Source: Ruminococcus flavefaciens (lineage in GTDB: Bacteria; Bacillota; Clostridia; Oscillospirales; Ruminococcaceae). Taken from it: 5,940 nucleotides of DNA. The notes under the pieces are model-generated. The model did no database searches. It was not told the origin of the DNA and was given only the letters and a program-made list of their open reading frames with translations. The position numbers and the translations under genes are program-made. Of this stretch, positions 5,153 to 5,940 are shown in pieces (position 1 is the stretch's first letter; each line of letters begins with the position of its first letter). The DNA is taken from NCBI GenBank assembly GCA_902792495.1, contig CADBAC010000086.1, positions 1-5,940 of the forward strand. Reading direction: 5' to 3'.

Positions 5153-5940
5153 TTATGCTGTTACGATACTGTTAGCCTTGTGGAGGTCAAGCTTTTCTAC
5201 AGCCTGTTCTCTCATCTTGTACTTGAGTATCTTACCTGCCGCATTCATCGGGAATCCGTCAACGAAATCAACGTATCTCGGGCACTTGTGCTTAGCCATA
5301 CGGTCAAGGCAGAACTGCTTTATCTCGTCCTCGGTGCAGGTCTCGCCTGGCTGGAGAATGATACAAGCCATTATCTCCTCGCCGTAATCCTCACTTGGAA
5401 CACCGATGACCTGAACGTCCTTTACCTTCGGATATGTGTAGAGGAAGTCCTCGATCTCCTTGGGGTAGATATTCTCACCGCCACGGATTATCATATCCTT
5501 GATACGGCCTGTGATCTTGAAGTAGCCGTCCTCGGAACGTCTTCTTGCAAGGTCGCCTGTATGGAGCCATCCCTCGCTGTCAATGGCAGCTGCGGTAGCT
5601 TCGGGCATCTTGTAGTAGCCCTTCATGATGTTGTAGCCTCTTGCTACGAACTCGCCGTCTGTATCGTCAGGGAGCTCCTCGTTGGTCTCGGGATCAACTA
5701 TCTTGCACTCAACGCCGAAGATAGGGCCGCCGACTGTGTTGACTCTCTGCTCGATGCTGTCGGTAGTCTTGCTCATTGTAGTTGCAGGTGAAGCCTCGGT
5801 CTGTCCGTAGGTGATACATATCTCGGACATATGCATCTTCTCGATAACTTCTTCCATTGTCTTGATCGGGCAAGGTGAACCTGCCATGATACCTGTTCTC
5901 ATGTATGAGAAGTCGGTCTTGTCGAAGTCTTCATGTCCCA
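5153..5940 (-). CDS. Acyl-CoA synthetase / fatty acid-CoA ligase, C-terminal part (5' end cut by window)
   Basis: This is an adenylate-forming enzyme that activates a carboxylic acid with ATP and transfers it to CoA in the cytoplasm. About 261 C-terminal residues are visible. Read from the right edge they show the RTGIMAGSPCP stretch typical of medium- and long-chain acyl-CoA synthetases; the adenine-binding motif YGQTEAS (5789-5809); HTGDLARR with the ribose-binding Asp (codon 5549-5551); the hinge and A8 region GRIKDMIIRGGENIYPKEIE (about 5450-5508); and, near the C-terminus, NAAGKILK with the catalytic lysine at 5231-5233. The frame stays open through 5940, with residues HEDFDKTDFSY preceding the Met at 5902, so that Met is internal and the start lies outside. 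The C-terminal domain is complete and ends at TAA (5153-5155). The wording suggests a fatty acyl-CoA ligase rather than acetyl-CoA synthetase, but chain length and exact substrate cannot be read. It is convergent with the dockerin gene and shows no functional link to it. Confidence 0.94.
   Translation of the reverse strand, partial: GHEDFDKTDFSYMRTGIMAGSPCPIKTMEEVIEKMHMSEICITYGQTEASPATTMSKTTDSIEQRVNTVGGPIFGVECKIVDPETNEELPDDTDGEFVARGYNIMKGYYKMPEATAAAIDSEGWLHTGDLARRRSEDGYFKITGRIKDMIIRGGENIYPKEIEDFLYTYPKVKDVQVIGVPSEDYGEEIMACIILQPGETCTEDEIKQFCLDRMAKHKCPRYVDFVDGFPMNAAGKILKYKMREQAVEKLDLHKANSIVTA

Noticed and set aside
5096..5791. 231-residue open frame on the plus strand
   Set aside because: It lies opposite the acyl-CoA synthetase, whose motifs are clear on the minus strand. 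The antisense translation has no recognisable domain, and the frame runs through the terminator hairpin.
5153..5902. ATG at 5900-5902 as the start of the acyl-CoA synthetase
   Set aside because: The frame stays open to the right edge and the residues before this Met fit the conserved family sequence, so the Met is internal and the gene is cut by the window.

Overview
The window looks like a chromosomal segment of a Gram-positive gut or rumen Clostridia, most likely Ruminococcus or a close relative. The main reasons are a secreted protein carrying a type I dockerin whose 'MQKWL ... DVFDL ... LKKQ' pattern resembles ruminococcal cellulosome dockerins, strong AGGAGG-type ribosome binding sites, moderate GC content, and a sensory operon typical of Firmicutes. 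The genus is an inference from these protein features, not a database result.

Layout. (1) Positions 1-2423, minus strand: an operon transcribed leftward in the order response regulator (1734-2423), sensor kinase (601-1737), then an ABC transporter ATPase of the LolD/MacB type (536 down to the left edge, 3' end cut off). The first two genes overlap by ATGA. The ATPase follows after 64 bp that contain a possible promoter and a perfect 15-bp palindrome. A permease gene is expected just left of the window but is not visible. (2) Positions 2424-2607: a divergent intergenic region with a strong leftward promoter (TTGTCA-17-TATAAT) for the regulator and, just upstream of it, two 11-bp direct repeats that look like an OmpR-family response regulator box. 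(3) Positions 2608-5019, plus strand: an 803-residue secreted protein with a signal peptide, four tandem modules arranged as A-B-A-B, an internal type I dockerin, and a C-terminal region of about 185 residues that I do not recognise. It ends at a strong rho-independent terminator. (4) Positions 5153-5940, minus strand: the C-terminal part of an acyl-CoA synthetase (fatty acid-CoA ligase type), convergent with the dockerin gene and with its own terminator hairpin. Its start lies beyond the right edge.

How they may work together. The regulator, kinase and ABC ATPase form the usual signal-transduction and transport set seen in Firmicutes, often concerned with peptide export or antimicrobial peptide sensing. 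The dockerin protein is presumably secreted and attached to a cohesin-bearing scaffoldin. It shares its upstream region with the regulator gene, so the two-component system could also control it, but the sequence does not prove this. The acyl-CoA synthetase appears to be an unrelated metabolic neighbour. The most novel item is the dockerin protein, with its repeated unassigned modules (W-x-P ... G ... D-G at invariant spacing) and unassigned C-terminal region. No tRNA, rRNA, CRISPR array, transposase or attachment site was seen.
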